From positions 1 to 64,000 of the forward strand of contig CAWGCJ010000022.1 in the NCBI GenBank assembly GCA_963821095.1: DNA of 64,000 nt. Direction: 5' to 3'. Origin of the DNA: CAVPHV01 sp963821095 (GTDB lineage: Bacteria; Actinomycetota; Acidimicrobiia; Spongiisociales; UBA5794). Below the pieces are notes generated by a model, which was given only the letters and a program-made list of their open reading frames with translations, ran no database searches and had not been told where the DNA came from. A program made the translations under genes and the position numbers. Every line of letters begins with the position of its first letter. Within the stretch, counting starts at the first letter, position 1. Shown here one piece after another: positions 1-9,512 of this stretch.

Positions 1-805
1 CCCAAGGGCACCGGTCATCGAATTCGGCGACGTCGACGTTGCGTTGGCGAGGTCCGTGGTCACGGGCGCTCTTGATCGCTTCGGCGTCGACGGCGGCTGG
101 CTGGCTGGAGCCGAGCGAAATCGATGAGGTGCTGAGGGCGTACGGCCTCAGCCTGGCTCGCAGCGAAGTCGCGGCATCGGAGGAGGAGGCCGTTGCGGTC
201 GCCGCCGAGATCGGGGGTCCCGTGGTGCTCAAGGTGATTTCACCCTCGGCGCTGCACAAGAGCGATGTTGGTGGTGTCGTCCTCGATGTCGAAGGCCGAG
301 GCCGCGGTGCGTGAGGCCTTTCGTGCGGTCACGAATGCGGTGCCGGACCCTGAGGGGGTGCTGGTCCAGGAATTCGTCGGCGAAGGTCACGAGGTTCTGA
401 TCGGGATGACCGAGGATTCCGTCTTCGGGCCGCTTCTCGTTTTCGGGCTCGGCGGGGTGTTTGTCGAATTGATCGGCGATGTGGCGTTTCGGATTCACCC
501 TCTGACTGATCGCGATGCCGAGGACATGATCTCCGAGGTCAAGTCGGCCAAGTTGCTCGAGGGCTATCGGGGCGGTGACCCAGGGATCTATTCCTGCGCT
601 GCGCGATGCTCTGCTGCGAGTGTCTGCCCTGGTGGAGGATCTCCCCGAACTGATGGAACTGGATTTGAACCCCGTCAAGGTCCGCCCACCGGGTGCGGGG
701 ATCCGCGTTGTCGACGCCTGCCAAATGCGGGTGCGGGCGGTGGCGGGACCATGGGTTCCGACGAGATGGGACCTTCCGGCGGCGCGTCCTGCCAGAATGG
801 GTTGA
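1..805 (+). pseudogene. NDP-forming acyl-CoA synthetase, ATP-grasp part, 5' partial and multiply frameshifted
   Basis: This is the C-terminal ATP-grasp domain of an ADP-forming acetate/acyl-CoA ligase, which makes acyl-CoA from acid, CoA and ATP. The family signature VVLKVISPSALHKSDVGGV is read in one frame (to about 292), VQEFVGEGHEVLIGM and FGLGGVFVE in a second (about 295-575), and LVEDLPELMELDLNPVKV in a third, ending at TGA 803-805. A further shift near 105-112 is likely, because another frame is open before it. At least three shifts in 800 bases mean either a decayed gene or poor consensus at a contig end. The family assignment is secure; intactness is not. Confidence 0.75.
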
Positions 806-824
806 GCGCAAGGAGGATGACCGT

Positions 825-1451
825 ATGCAGGTGGTCGATCTGATGACGACCGAAGTGATCAAGGTGTCGCCCGATACCAGGATCCAGGACGCCGCCCGAC
901 TGATGTTTCGCCATCGGGTCAGCGGGCTACCGGTCGTCTACGTGGCCCTGGCTGTGTGTGCGGCATCATCACCGAGGCCGACTTCCTTCGGCTCGAGGTG
1001 ATCAGGACCGAGTCCGACGAGCCCTCGCCGGTGGAGACGGTCGGTGAGGTGATGAGTGGCGGCGTTGTCACCATCTCGCCCGAAACCACGATCTACGACG
1101 CGGCGCGGATCATGGTCGTGCAGGCAACGTCCGCAAGCGACCCCCGGTGTTCGACGTAATGCACGACCGCCTCCCCGGCAAGATCATCGCTCGCCTCGAC
1201 ATCGTTGCCGGCTTCACCAGGCCCGATGAGAGGCGACCCAGGATGAAATCGCGAGGTCCGGGTCCGCCCTGCGTCGTTCGCTCGATCCCGACGAGATCGA
1301 CGTCGCCTGGGGGAGCGGCGTTCGTGACCTTCAGTGGCGAAGACCGGCAACTGGCAACGAGGCCCGCACCTCGAGGAAGTCCCGCCGCTGCCTCGACGGC
1401 GCGGACGGCGACCCAGTACGAATTCTGACCTGGCGGGTCCACGAACCCTGA
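825..1451 (+). pseudogene. CBS-domain pair plus BON-like tail protein, multiply frameshifted
   Basis: The gene starts at ATG 825 behind a strong AAGGAGG site (810-816). The first CBS domain reads MQVVDLMTTEVIKVSPDTRI and SGLPVV. The frame shifts near 938-955 and continues as CGIITEADFLRLE, then the second CBS half VGEVMSGGVVTISPETTIYD. Another shift near 1120-1140 gives IIARLDIVAGFTRPDE, and later frames contain DPDEIDVAWGSGV and a final ILTWRVHEP ending at 1449-1451, the layout of a BON domain. CBS-BON proteins are thought to sense adenine nucleotides or similar ligands. It follows the acyl-CoA synthetase by 19 bases and may be co-transcribed with it. At least three indels are needed for a single product. 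Confidence 0.65.
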
Positions 1452-1516
1452 ATCCGTCTTTGCGTGGCTGTGATGCCGACCTCGGCAATCCGAGCTGATG
1501 CTGGAGAGAGAGGTCG

Positions 1517-2396
1517 TCAGCCGATGAGGATCCTGATGGACATCGGGGTGGCCACCAAGACCTGCAGGCGGCCGGTGCCCTTGAGGGCCTGTATCAGCGG
1601 CGGGCCCTCGGTCTGCGTCCCGACGATGCGGAACAGGGGGAGCGCCAGGGGAGAGGCGATGTAGGCGATCATGGCGCCGATCGGTAGCCAGGTAGCGGCG
1701 GCGCCGAGGGCGATCATCCCAAACGCGCCGAGGATGCTGACCGCATACATGGTGCGTGTGGCGGTGCGCCCCAGGATCACGGCCAGGGTGCGTTTGCCGG
1801 CAGCCCGGTCGGTGTCGATATCCCGCAGATTGTTGGCGATGAGGATGGCGGCGGCGAACAGGCCCATCACCACTCCGGAGATCCACGCATCGAGTGGCGC
1901 GGCTCTGGTCGTAGACGTACCGTGCTCCGACGGTTGCCACCAAGCCGAAGAACACGAACACGAAGACCTCGCCGAGCCCGTAATAGCCGTAGGGGACGGG
2001 GCCGTTGGTGTAGCCGAGTGCGGCGACGATCGACGCCACCCCGATGGCGATCACGACCCAGCCGGCCACCCAGGTCAAGTAGAGGCCGCCGAGAACGGCC
2101 AAGCCGAACGCCGCAAGCATCCCGTTGCGCATCTGACGTGGGGTGATCAACCCGGCGGCAACGGCTCGGGTCGGACCGATCCGGGTCTGGCTGTCGGCGC
2201 CACGGGCAGCGTCGGCAAGATCGTTGGCGAAGTTGACCCCGATCTGAATCGCAATCGCGGCGAACATCGTCACAACGAGTACGTCGGCGCGGAAGGCACC
2301 GTCGTGGATCGCCAGCGAGGCCGCCACCATGACGGGGGCGATCGCCGCCCACAACGTTGCCGGGCGGGCGGCCATGATCCACGGGTTGTTCATCAT
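1517..2396 (-). pseudogene. menA: 1,4-dihydroxy-2-naphthoate polyprenyltransferase, frameshifted
   Basis: MenA attaches the isoprenoid tail to dihydroxynaphthoate in menaquinone synthesis, in the membrane. The N-terminal part begins MMNNPWIMAARPATLW and carries the prenyl-diphosphate Asp motif NFANDLADAARGAD. The second half carries ANNLRDIDTDRAAGKRTLAV, the second Asp motif, and ends at 1517. The two halves lie in different minus-strand frames. They join if one indel is corrected near 1892-1900, where DAWISGVVMG restores the family sequence. The corrected length of about 290 aa is normal for MenA. Because menaquinone is usually essential in such organisms, a sequencing error is more likely than a dead gene. 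Confidence 0.8.
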
Positions 2397-2460
2397 CGTC
2401 GGTCTCGTCCTCCCAGGCCGGGTCAGGTTAGGAGGCCGCTGGGAGTGATAGGTTCCGGGC

Positions 2461-3246
2461 ATGGATCTTGGACTCAATGAAAAGCGAGCGATCGTGGCCG
2501 CCGCCTCGGGGGGACTCGGCTTCGCCATCGCCCATGCCCTGGCCGCAGAGGGAGCCCGCGTCGCCATCTCGAGCCGTTCTGCCGACCGCGCCACCGCAGC
2601 AGCCGCCGTCATCGCTGCCGCCACCGGTACCGAGGTGATTGCGGCCCAATGTGACGTCAGCTCTGCCGGCGAGGTGAGTCATTGGGTTGATGACGTGGCA
2701 GAGGGATGGGGAGGGTTGGACATTGTCATCCCCAACGCCGGAGGGCCGCAGGCGGGCACCTTTGACGAACTCAGCTCCGACCAATGGGACGAGGCGTACC
2801 GGCTCACGCTGCGTTCGGCAGTGATGTTCGCCGCCGCGGCGCGGCCACACCTCGACCGGGGCGGGGCCATGCTCTACTTGACGTCCGCGACGGTGAAAGA
2901 ACCGATTGGGATCCTGGTCCTTTCGAACGTATTCCGGGCCGGAGTCGCGGCTTTGGCGAAGTCGCTTGCCACCGAGTGGGCACCGGCGGGGATCCGGGTC
3001 AACCACCTGATTCCCGGCCGGATCGCGACCGACCGGCTGCTCGAACTCGATGCCGGCTTGGCAGCGCGTGAGGGGACAACGCCTGAGGCGGTGCGGGAGC
3101 GTATCTCGAGCGGGATTCCGCTCGGGCGCTACGGCGAACCCGAGGAGTTTGCGGCCGCGGCGACGTTCCTCGTCTCCGATGCGGCCGCCTACATCACCGG
3201 AGCGACGCTCCAGGTCGACGGCGGCATGCTGCACACGGTCACATAG
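2461..3246 (+). CDS. Atypical short-chain dehydrogenase/reductase (BKR-like)
   Basis: A 261-aa Rossmann-fold protein. The nucleotide-binding turn is AAASGGLGFA near residue 14 (normally TGxxxGIG), followed by VIPNAGGPQAG near 90 and the C-terminal IPLGRYGEPEEFAAA and ITGATLQVDGGM typical of FabG-like SDRs. The catalytic region reads LTSATVKEP, then LSNVFRAG where classical SDRs have YxxxK, so the Tyr is missing. This matches the known BKR-like SDR subgroup that lacks a perfect catalytic tetrad. The substrate cannot be predicted. It is divergent from menA, and its 3' end overlaps the convergent GH57 gene by 8 bases. Confidence 0.85.
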   Translation: MDLGLNEKRAIVAAASGGLGFAIAHALAAEGARVAISSRSADRATAAAAVIAAATGTEVIAAQCDVSSAGEVSHWVDDVAEGWGGLDIVIPNAGGPQAGTFDELSSDQWDEAYRLTLRSAVMFAAAARPHLDRGGAMLYLTSATVKEPIGILVLSNVFRAGVAALAKSLATEWAPAGIRVNHLIPGRIATDRLLELDAGLAAREGTTPEAVRERISSGIPLGRYGEPEEFAAAATFLVSDAAAYITGATLQVDGGMLHTVT

Positions 3247-6200
3247 GCAGCAGCAGCGGTACGAACACGAAGTCGTCCGGGGTCAGGTCGTCGAGCGCAG
3301 CCCCACCGACGTCCGGCAGATTCGAGAGCAACTCCTCCTGGAGGCCCGTCTCGGGCCAGAGCACATCAACGATGCGGGTCTCGTTGACGGTGCCGCGTCC
3401 GCCGCCGAGGCGCCATTGTTCGCCGACGGGGTTGATGTCACGCACTCGGCGCACCCCGCTCGATGGGAAGCCCTCCTGGGACATCACCACTACGGCGTAT
3501 CCCCAGCTTGCCGGGTCGCCGTCACCAAACAGTTCGCGGGGGAGGCGGGCAACGAGTTTCCCCTCTTCGGCGTTCACGATCATCTTGAACGTCGGTTCGG
3601 TCTCTTCGATCGTCCCGTCCGGCTGGGCGACGTAGAGGGCGGGATACCAGCCTTCCAGGGTGAGGCCGTATTCCCAACCGTCGCCGCTGTCGCCATCGAG
3701 GGCAGCATTGCGGCCCGGGATGAGGAGTCGGGCACCGGTGCCGGCGCCGGGGTCCTGGTCGATGTAGACATCGAACGTTTGGATCGAGAACCCCGTTGGG
3801 CTGTCCCACGAGTTCTGGATCGGGGCCAGGACATCGAGCGTGAACACCAGATCATCCCCCGAGATTCCTACCGAGAAGTCCGTCAGGTCATACGATCCGG
3901 CGGGGAACACCGCATCGGTTGGATAGGTGAACCCACCGGGACCGTAGTCGTCACCCACGGAATCAACGGCCGTCACGACTGCCTCGACATCCGATATGTC
4001 GGGCACCTGGAGGTAGCCGGGAGCTTCCGGGAGCAGCGCCTGCTCCGGCCCGCCGCTGACGTCGGCGATGCGGAACGGGATCCGGTCGCCGGCGTCCACG
4101 GCACCCAGTTGGCCGATCGGAATGGCGAACTCGATGCGCTGCCCATCGAAACCTGCGGGAGTCGGCGAAACGGTCCTCGGTATCTCCGGGGCATCGAGAG
4201 ACGCCACCAGCACCTCGACCGGGTCGATCCCGCTCCACTTGGCGATGTGGGTCGCGTCGAAGCCGAGCACGGTTCCGGCGTCGGTCAGTCCGTAGCCGGA
4301 AGCTACCCCCGGCGACCCCAGGTAAAGCTCGAAGGCCGCGGAGTCGTCACCGAGCACCTCTCGAGCGAAGTCGACCCGCAAGTAGAGATTCTGCTTGTCG
4401 AACGTGAACTCGATCCCTGAGAGCAGTTCGCCGCCGAGGTCGTAACGGCCTGCGGTGGCCCACTCGTCATCGCTGATCTCGTTGTCGATCGTGATGGTGG
4501 TCAGTTCACCCGGGGCTCGATCAGGATCGATCATCGGCAACGGGATGATTGGGATCGATACGAAGGCGGGCCGCTCCTGACCGAGTGCGTCGTACATCTG
4601 TCCGAGAAGTTCACGGAAGGCGGCATCGAAGTAGCCGTCGTCGCCGGAATCCTGGTCGGATCCATACCACCAGAACCAGTCTGAACCCTCGGCAAACAAC
4701 ATCAGTTCGAAGGCGGCGGCGAGATTGTCGGTGGCCACCGCACCGCTCTGCTCGGCCTTGCGGAGATCGGCGCGGGCCTGGAAGAGGTAGTCCCAGGCGA
4801 CGGCTTCCTCTTGCTCACCGATCCACGTGGCGTAGTTGGGTGAGAACCACGCCGCCGGAAACACATCCGGCAGTGGTTCGGGAGATTCGGGGAAGGCCGC
4901 CAGCAGCTCGGACGGGGTGATGGTGCGCACCCAGTCTGCCTCCGACAGCTCGCTGTAGAGCGCACGAAGGAAGTCGATGCCGTCGTTCTCGTAGTTCTCC
5001 CATGCGTTCTCACCATCGAGGATGACCGAAACCACCTTTGGCCCGGCAACATCCGAGGCATCCATGGAGTCCTTGATGTTGGCCAGCCTCGCCATGAAGT
5101 CGGCAGCAGCATCGGTGGCGGCGGTCCCGGAGTACTCGAAGCCGATCCGATCGGAGAGCACCACATCGCGGAAGAACATGTCCACCGGTTCGTTACGGGT
5201 GAGTTGCGCCGCGTACGGCCGATACAGCAGATCGGCTTCTTCGACCGTGTCGTCGCTGTCGCGGGTGAAGCTCCCGATATCGAGCGTCTTGGCCAGGACG
5301 TCCTCTCCGGTGGCGACCCACTCGACGCCCTCCTTGGAGAAGATGCCCATCACCAACTGGGCGACGGCGCCTTCGCCCGGCCACATGCCGACGGGGCGGC
5401 GGCCGAGAATGCGCTCGGTTTCGTCCAGGCCGCGTTGCACCTGTACGACGGCGTCGTTGACCTCGCGGAATGGCTGGGTGGGGGCGATCCCGGTTGGATC
5501 GCCCACGGCGGCCAGTGACGTGTCGGCGACGAGCGGAAGGATCGGGTGGGCCAGCGGGGTGGTTGTCACCTCGATCTGGCCGGCGTCCCACAACTCGCGG
5601 TGGATCTCCGGCACGGCCTGGACGATGCGGAGGTGCTCGGCGAAGACGACCGCCTTGTCCTCCTCCGCATAGTCGCGCTCCTTGGCCACAAGACCCGCGA
5701 GCGGGTCCTCGGCGAGGAAGGATGGGTCGGTCCACGCCAGGTTGAAGAGCACCTGCAGATCGCGGAAGTCCTGCTCGGTGAAGTCGCCGTTGTCACGGCG
5801 GTCGGCCAACTCCTGGTACCGAGGGAAACGGGCGATGATCCGCGGGTTGGTGTCGAAGAACCGGTCCTGGATGAACTGCTTCTGATCAGCGTCGAGTTCG
5901 TTCGCCGGGACCTCGCTCAGCACCCAGTAGATGTCCTTGGTGCCGGTGGCGAGTTCTTCGAGCTGCAGCAGCAGGACCGGGGTGAGATTGAAGGTGGCAT
6001 GAACGTCGGGGTATTCGGCCAGCAGCGCGGCCATGTCGTAGTAGTCCTTGGTGGCATGGGTCCGTACCCAGGGGCGGGTGACGACCCCGTCTTCCGTCTT
6101 TGGATACAGGGGCTGGTGCTGATGCCACATCAGGTTCAGGTAGAACCCTTCGGGGTCGAGCGGTTCCGCCGCCGCCACTGTGGTTGATGTTGTTGCCGTC

Positions 6201-6322
6201 GTTTCCACACTGTCGGTTGTGGCTGTTGTCGTCGAAGTCGCCGTCTCGTCATCGGGGGTGCATGCTGCGGCCAGCAGCGAGAACGCGATGAGTGCGGCGA
6301 CAAGGGGAATTCGAGCGGTCAT
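3239..6322 (-). CDS. Secreted GH57 glycoside hydrolase lipoprotein with glucodextranase-type C-terminal module
   Basis: A 1027-aa predicted lipoprotein. A signal peptide ends in LLAAAC (lipid Cys near residue 21) and is followed by a Thr/Ser-rich linker. The GH57 catalytic domain starts with YLNLMWHQHQPLY near residue 61 and includes GMWPGEGAVAQ near 315, where GH57 enzymes carry the Glu nucleophile. GH57 enzymes act on alpha-glucans. The last third contains DDYGPGGFTYPTDAVF, the start of the surface-associated C-terminal module known from glucodextranase (PF09985). Together these suggest cell-surface alpha-glucan degradation. The opposing SDR gene overlaps its 3' end by 8 bases. Confidence 0.88.
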   Translation of the reverse strand: MTARIPLVAALIAFSLLAAACTPDDETATSTTTATTDSVETTATTSTTVAAAEPLDPEGFYLNLMWHQHQPLYPKTEDGVVTRPWVRTHATKDYYDMAALLAEYPDVHATFNLTPVLLLQLEELATGTKDIYWVLSEVPANELDADQKQFIQDRFFDTNPRIIARFPRYQELADRRDNGDFTEQDFRDLQVLFNLAWTDPSFLAEDPLAGLVAKERDYAEEDKAVVFAEHLRIVQAVPEIHRELWDAGQIEVTTTPLAHPILPLVADTSLAAVGDPTGIAPTQPFREVNDAVVQVQRGLDETERILGRRPVGMWPGEGAVAQLVMGIFSKEGVEWVATGEDVLAKTLDIGSFTRDSDDTVEEADLLYRPYAAQLTRNEPVDMFFRDVVLSDRIGFEYSGTAATDAAADFMARLANIKDSMDASDVAGPKVVSVILDGENAWENYENDGIDFLRALYSELSEADWVRTITPSELLAAFPESPEPLPDVFPAAWFSPNYATWIGEQEEAVAWDYLFQARADLRKAEQSGAVATDNLAAAFELMLFAEGSDWFWWYGSDQDSGDDGYFDAAFRELLGQMYDALGQERPAFVSIPIIPLPMIDPDRAPGELTTITIDNEISDDEWATAGRYDLGGELLSGIEFTFDKQNLYLRVDFAREVLGDDSAAFELYLGSPGVASGYGLTDAGTVLGFDATHIAKWSGIDPVEVLVASLDAPEIPRTVSPTPAGFDGQRIEFAIPIGQLGAVDAGDRIPFRIADVSGGPEQALLPEAPGYLQVPDISDVEAVVTAVDSVGDDYGPGGFTYPTDAVFPAGSYDLTDFSVGISGDDLVFTLDVLAPIQNSWDSPTGFSIQTFDVYIDQDPGAGTGARLLIPGRNAALDGDSGDGWEYGLTLEGWYPALYVAQPDGTIEETEPTFKMIVNAEEGKLVARLPRELFGDGDPASWGYAVVVMSQEGFPSSGVRRVRDINPVGEQWRLGGGRGTVNETRIVDVLWPETGLQEELLSNLPDVGGAALDDLTPDDFVFVPLLLPM

Positions 6323-6384
6323 GGCCGCGGAGTGTAGGAATGGACCCGGAATACCAGCGTCACTCCGAACCCCGATTGGTCCCC

Positions 6385-8340
6385 CTAGTTCAGACCCAGG
6401 TTCCTGAGGAAGGCGTCGCTGGACGGCTCGCGACCGAGGAAGGCACGGAGGTGATCGATGGCGTCACGCGAACCACCTTGGGCCAAGACCTCGCGGCGGT
6501 AGCGGGCGCCGACCTGAGGCGAAGTGATGCCCTCGGCTTCGAATACGGAGAACATGTCGTCGCCGTAGACCTTCGACCACAGGTATCCGTAGTAGCCGGC
6601 GTCGTAGCCGCCCATGAGGTGACCGAAGCTCGCCACGAAGAAGGTGCCCTCGGGGTAGGGCAGCAGGGTGTAGGCGTAGGCCTCTCGCATGATCCGGTCG
6701 AGGTCCTTGTCGGGCCGGCTGTCGTGCATCATCAGGTCGACTTGGCCCAGGAACACCTGCCGCACCGTGAGCAGGCCGACGTTGAGGTCCCTGGCGGCGA
6801 CGAGACGCTCGACGAGGTCCGTTGGGATTGGCTCGCCGGTTTTGTGGTGGCGGGCGAAGCGTTGCAGGACCTCGGGCTGCCACATCCAATGCTCCATGAT
6901 CTGCGACGGCGCTTCAACGAAGTCCCACTCGGTGTCGAATCCCGAGAAACGGACGAGGTCGACCTCGGTGAGGCAGAAGTGGAGGACGTGCCCGAACTCG
7001 TGCCAGAGCGTCAACGCCTCGCTGTGCTTGAGCAGAGAGGGATGCTCGGCCGTCGGTTTGGTGAAATTGGCCACGATCGCCGCCACTGGCTTTCGATAGC
7101 TCCCGTCGGGGAGCCCTTCGCCGTAGACGATGGAGAAGGCGGCGGCATGGCCGAACTTGCCCTCACGAGGGAAGAGGTCGGCGTAGAAGTAGGCTCGCGG
7201 CTGGTCCAAGCCGCGGTCGCGGATCTCATACAAGGCAACATCGGGGTGCCATGCCTTGGCGTCGGCCACCCTGTGGTACTCGAGGTCGAGCACGTCGCCG
7301 GTCACGTCGAACATCCCGGCCACGACCTCATCGAGGGGGAAGTAGGCGGCGACCTCATTGGCGTCGACGCCGAAGTCACTCTTCTTCTGTTCGTTGTGAT
7401 AGAACGTCCAGTCCCACGACGAAAGCGACTCGCCGGGGTGGTCGGCCTCAAAGAGTGCCGTCATCACATCGAGTTCGGTTTGTGCCTTGGCCGTGAGCCC
7501 CGGCACGATTCCTTTGTAGAAGGCGGCAACGGCCGTTGGAGACTTGGCCATCTTCACTTCCATGGCGTAGTCGGCCCAGGTGGGGTAGCCGAGTGCAGCG
7601 GAGATCTGCTCACGGATGGCGACGGCTTCCTCGAGCAGTGGGCGGTTCTCGTCGGCAGCGCGGTTCCAGAACTTGAACTGGAGAGCTTGGCGCAGGTCAC
7701 GACGCCGCACTTGCTGCATGAACGGCATGTAGTCGGGGTACTCCATCGACACCCGGTAGGTGCCTTCCCGGGACCCCGGTCGGAGCCCGGCCGCATAACC
7801 CTCGGGCAAACCGTCGAGGTCGTCGGCTGTGACCTCGATGTAGTCGTCCCACTCGTCGAGGGTCTTGCCGAACTGGACCTGGAGCTCGACGAGGCGTTGT
7901 TTGAGTTCTTGGAGACGGTCGCGGTCGGCTTCGTCCAACTCGTGGCCGGTGCGTCGGAAATCGCGTACCCACTCGTCGAGCAGCCGACGTTTGGTACCCG
8001 TGAGAGTGGCGGCCTCCTCGGTCGCCGCAAACTCGGTGATTGCCGTGTAGAGGTCTCGGCGGAACATGAGGTCGGTTCCCCATTTGGCAAGGCGCTCTTC
8101 CTGCCGGGTGGCTTCGTCGCGCACTGCGGCCTCGGGGTGAACGCGTGCCATGAACGGACCCTTGCCGTACGCGTCCGAGATGATCGTCCCCGCCGCTTCC
8201 AGCGGGTACAGGGTGGCGGCGTAGCTGCGGGGTGCGTCGGGGGTCGCGGCGCCATCGATTAGAACAGTGGCGGCGAGGATCGCCTCGTCCGTGGTCGTTG
8301 CGACGGACTCGGGCGTGATGGTGGTGAAGTCGTGGAGCAT
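6385..8340 (-). CDS. M3 family oligoendopeptidase
   Basis: A 651-aa soluble zinc peptidase of the thimet oligopeptidase/oligopeptidase F group, close to the usual family length. The zinc site HEFGHVLH lies near residue 440, and the third ligand is the Glu of DFVEAPSQ about 25 residues later. The C-terminal part contains YYGYLWSKVYGDDMF, the conserved Tyr-rich substrate loop. No signal peptide is visible, so it should clear peptides in the cytoplasm. It lies 62 bases upstream of the GH57 gene on the same strand and may share its transcript. No clear ribosome site precedes the ATG. Confidence 0.93.
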   Translation of the reverse strand: MLHDFTTITPESVATTTDEAILAATVLIDGAATPDAPRSYAATLYPLEAAGTIISDAYGKGPFMARVHPEAAVRDEATRQEERLAKWGTDLMFRRDLYTAITEFAATEEAATLTGTKRRLLDEWVRDFRRTGHELDEADRDRLQELKQRLVELQVQFGKTLDEWDDYIEVTADDLDGLPEGYAAGLRPGSREGTYRVSMEYPDYMPFMQQVRRRDLRQALQFKFWNRAADENRPLLEEAVAIREQISAALGYPTWADYAMEVKMAKSPTAVAAFYKGIVPGLTAKAQTELDVMTALFEADHPGESLSSWDWTFYHNEQKKSDFGVDANEVAAYFPLDEVVAGMFDVTGDVLDLEYHRVADAKAWHPDVALYEIRDRGLDQPRAYFYADLFPREGKFGHAAAFSIVYGEGLPDGSYRKPVAAIVANFTKPTAEHPSLLKHSEALTLWHEFGHVLHFCLTEVDLVRFSGFDTEWDFVEAPSQIMEHWMWQPEVLQRFARHHKTGEPIPTDLVERLVAARDLNVGLLTVRQVFLGQVDLMMHDSRPDKDLDRIMREAYAYTLLPYPEGTFFVASFGHLMGGYDAGYYGYLWSKVYGDDMFSVFEAEGITSPQVGARYRREVLAQGGSRDAIDHLRAFLGREPSSDAFLRNLGLN

Positions 8341-8389
8341 GGCCCAGGATCGTAGCCGAGCGCGCCAGAACCGCTTGCAGGCGGTGCCG

Positions 8390-9364
8390 CTATCCAGCGG
8401 TGGCGACGGTGACCATCAGCGGAGCGTGATCCGAGCCCAAGTCCGGGCCCAGATCGCGGGTCACGGTGGTCAATTCCGCCGTGTGCAGCATGTGGTCGAT
8501 CGGGATCTTGAAGCCAAACCACAGCGACGCCGGCCAGCTCGCCTGGAAGCCGTTGCCGCGCAGCGAGTCGACGAGGTTGCCTTCATCGGCGAGTTTCTTG
8601 AACGCGTACGACCACGGGGTGGCGTTCAGGTCACCGACGACAACCGCAGGCACGGTCTCGGCGTCCACCATTGCGGCAACCTCCTCCATGACTTGATCGC
8701 GGTATTTGGCGTCGGTTTCGGAGGTGGGCGAACGGGGGTGGAAGGCGTACACCGCGACCGGGTCGGCTCCGATGCTGGCTTCGGCTCGGACCACTACGTC
8801 CTGGGTTGCGCCGACGCGCAAGAGGTCGACGTCGAGTTCCTCCCGGGCGAGCACCGTGATGCCGTAGACCCGATCCTCCGGGATCTCGTCCATCACCACG
8901 TAGGGAAGTGACGCATTCGACAGAGTGGCGTCCCAATCGGAGCTGGTTTCGAGCAGGAAGACCAAGTCGGCCCCTGAGTTGGCTACCCAGCGAGTGATGA
9001 CCTCGCGGTTCTGATTGGACGCCTGGACGTTGAAGCTGACGATTCTGAGCGCATCGTCGCCACTGGCCTGGGCCGGAGAGGCGATGAATAGCGGGAGGAC
9101 GAGGGCCGCGTTGACCAAGCCGGCGGCGACGAATATCAAGGAACTGGCTCGCCCAAAGGCCATTCCGTAGAGGAGCCCGACCACGAGGAGCACCACGGCG
9201 TATTGGAACCGGAAGCTCGAAAGAACGTCGAACGCCCACCACATCGGCCCGAAGAAGCCAAGGATTGTGGCCAGGGTGAACCCAACACCGAGGGCGATGA
9301 GTAGCAGACCAAGCGCGGTACGCACCACCGAGCCCACTGCTCCGTCTGCGCGGGTTACGGCCAT
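8390..9364 (-). CDS. Membrane-anchored endonuclease/exonuclease/phosphatase (EEP) family protein
   Basis: A 324-aa protein with about three N-terminal membrane segments (residues roughly 15-110), followed by an EEP catalytic domain. Visible motifs are IVSFNVQASN, VFLLETSSDWD (metal-binding Glu), VVVGDLNATPWS (catalytic Asp and Asn) and the final LGSDHAPLMV (catalytic His). This layout is common for actinobacterial EEP proteins that hydrolyse phosphodiesters on the outer face of the membrane, but the substrate is unknown. A GAGG ribosome site lies 7 bases before the ATG. The M3 peptidase follows after 49 bases on the same strand. Confidence 0.88.
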   Translation of the reverse strand: MAVTRADGAVGSVVRTALGLLLIALGVGFTLATILGFFGPMWWAFDVLSSFRFQYAVVLLVVGLLYGMAFGRASSLIFVAAGLVNAALVLPLFIASPAQASGDDALRIVSFNVQASNQNREVITRWVANSGADLVFLLETSSDWDATLSNASLPYVVMDEIPEDRVYGITVLAREELDVDLLRVGATQDVVVRAEASIGADPVAVYAFHPRSPTSETDAKYRDQVMEEVAAMVDAETVPAVVVGDLNATPWSYAFKKLADEGNLVDSLRGNGFQASWPASLWFGFKIPIDHMLHTAELTTVTRDLGPDLGSDHAPLMVTVATAG

Positions 9365-9512
9365 GGTGTTACCTCAGGGGGCCGGACGCGGTAGCTGGTC
9401 CGGTTTCGGGGAATCGGGATGTGACCGGCGGCGCGGCCAAGGGATATGAAAGCAGGTTTTGCGGTCACTCCACTCCCCATCGACATATCGCCGTCAGATC
9501 TTGACCCTTCGG

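Noticed and set aside
1110..2624. 504-aa single frame covering menA and beyond
   Set aside because: Only the middle matches MenA; the 3' part is out of frame and the 5' part is antisense to the SDR gene.
6292..8262. 656-aa open frame antisense to the M3 peptidase
   Set aside because: Mirror of a high-GC gene; the opposite strand has full M3 motifs including HEFGHVLH.
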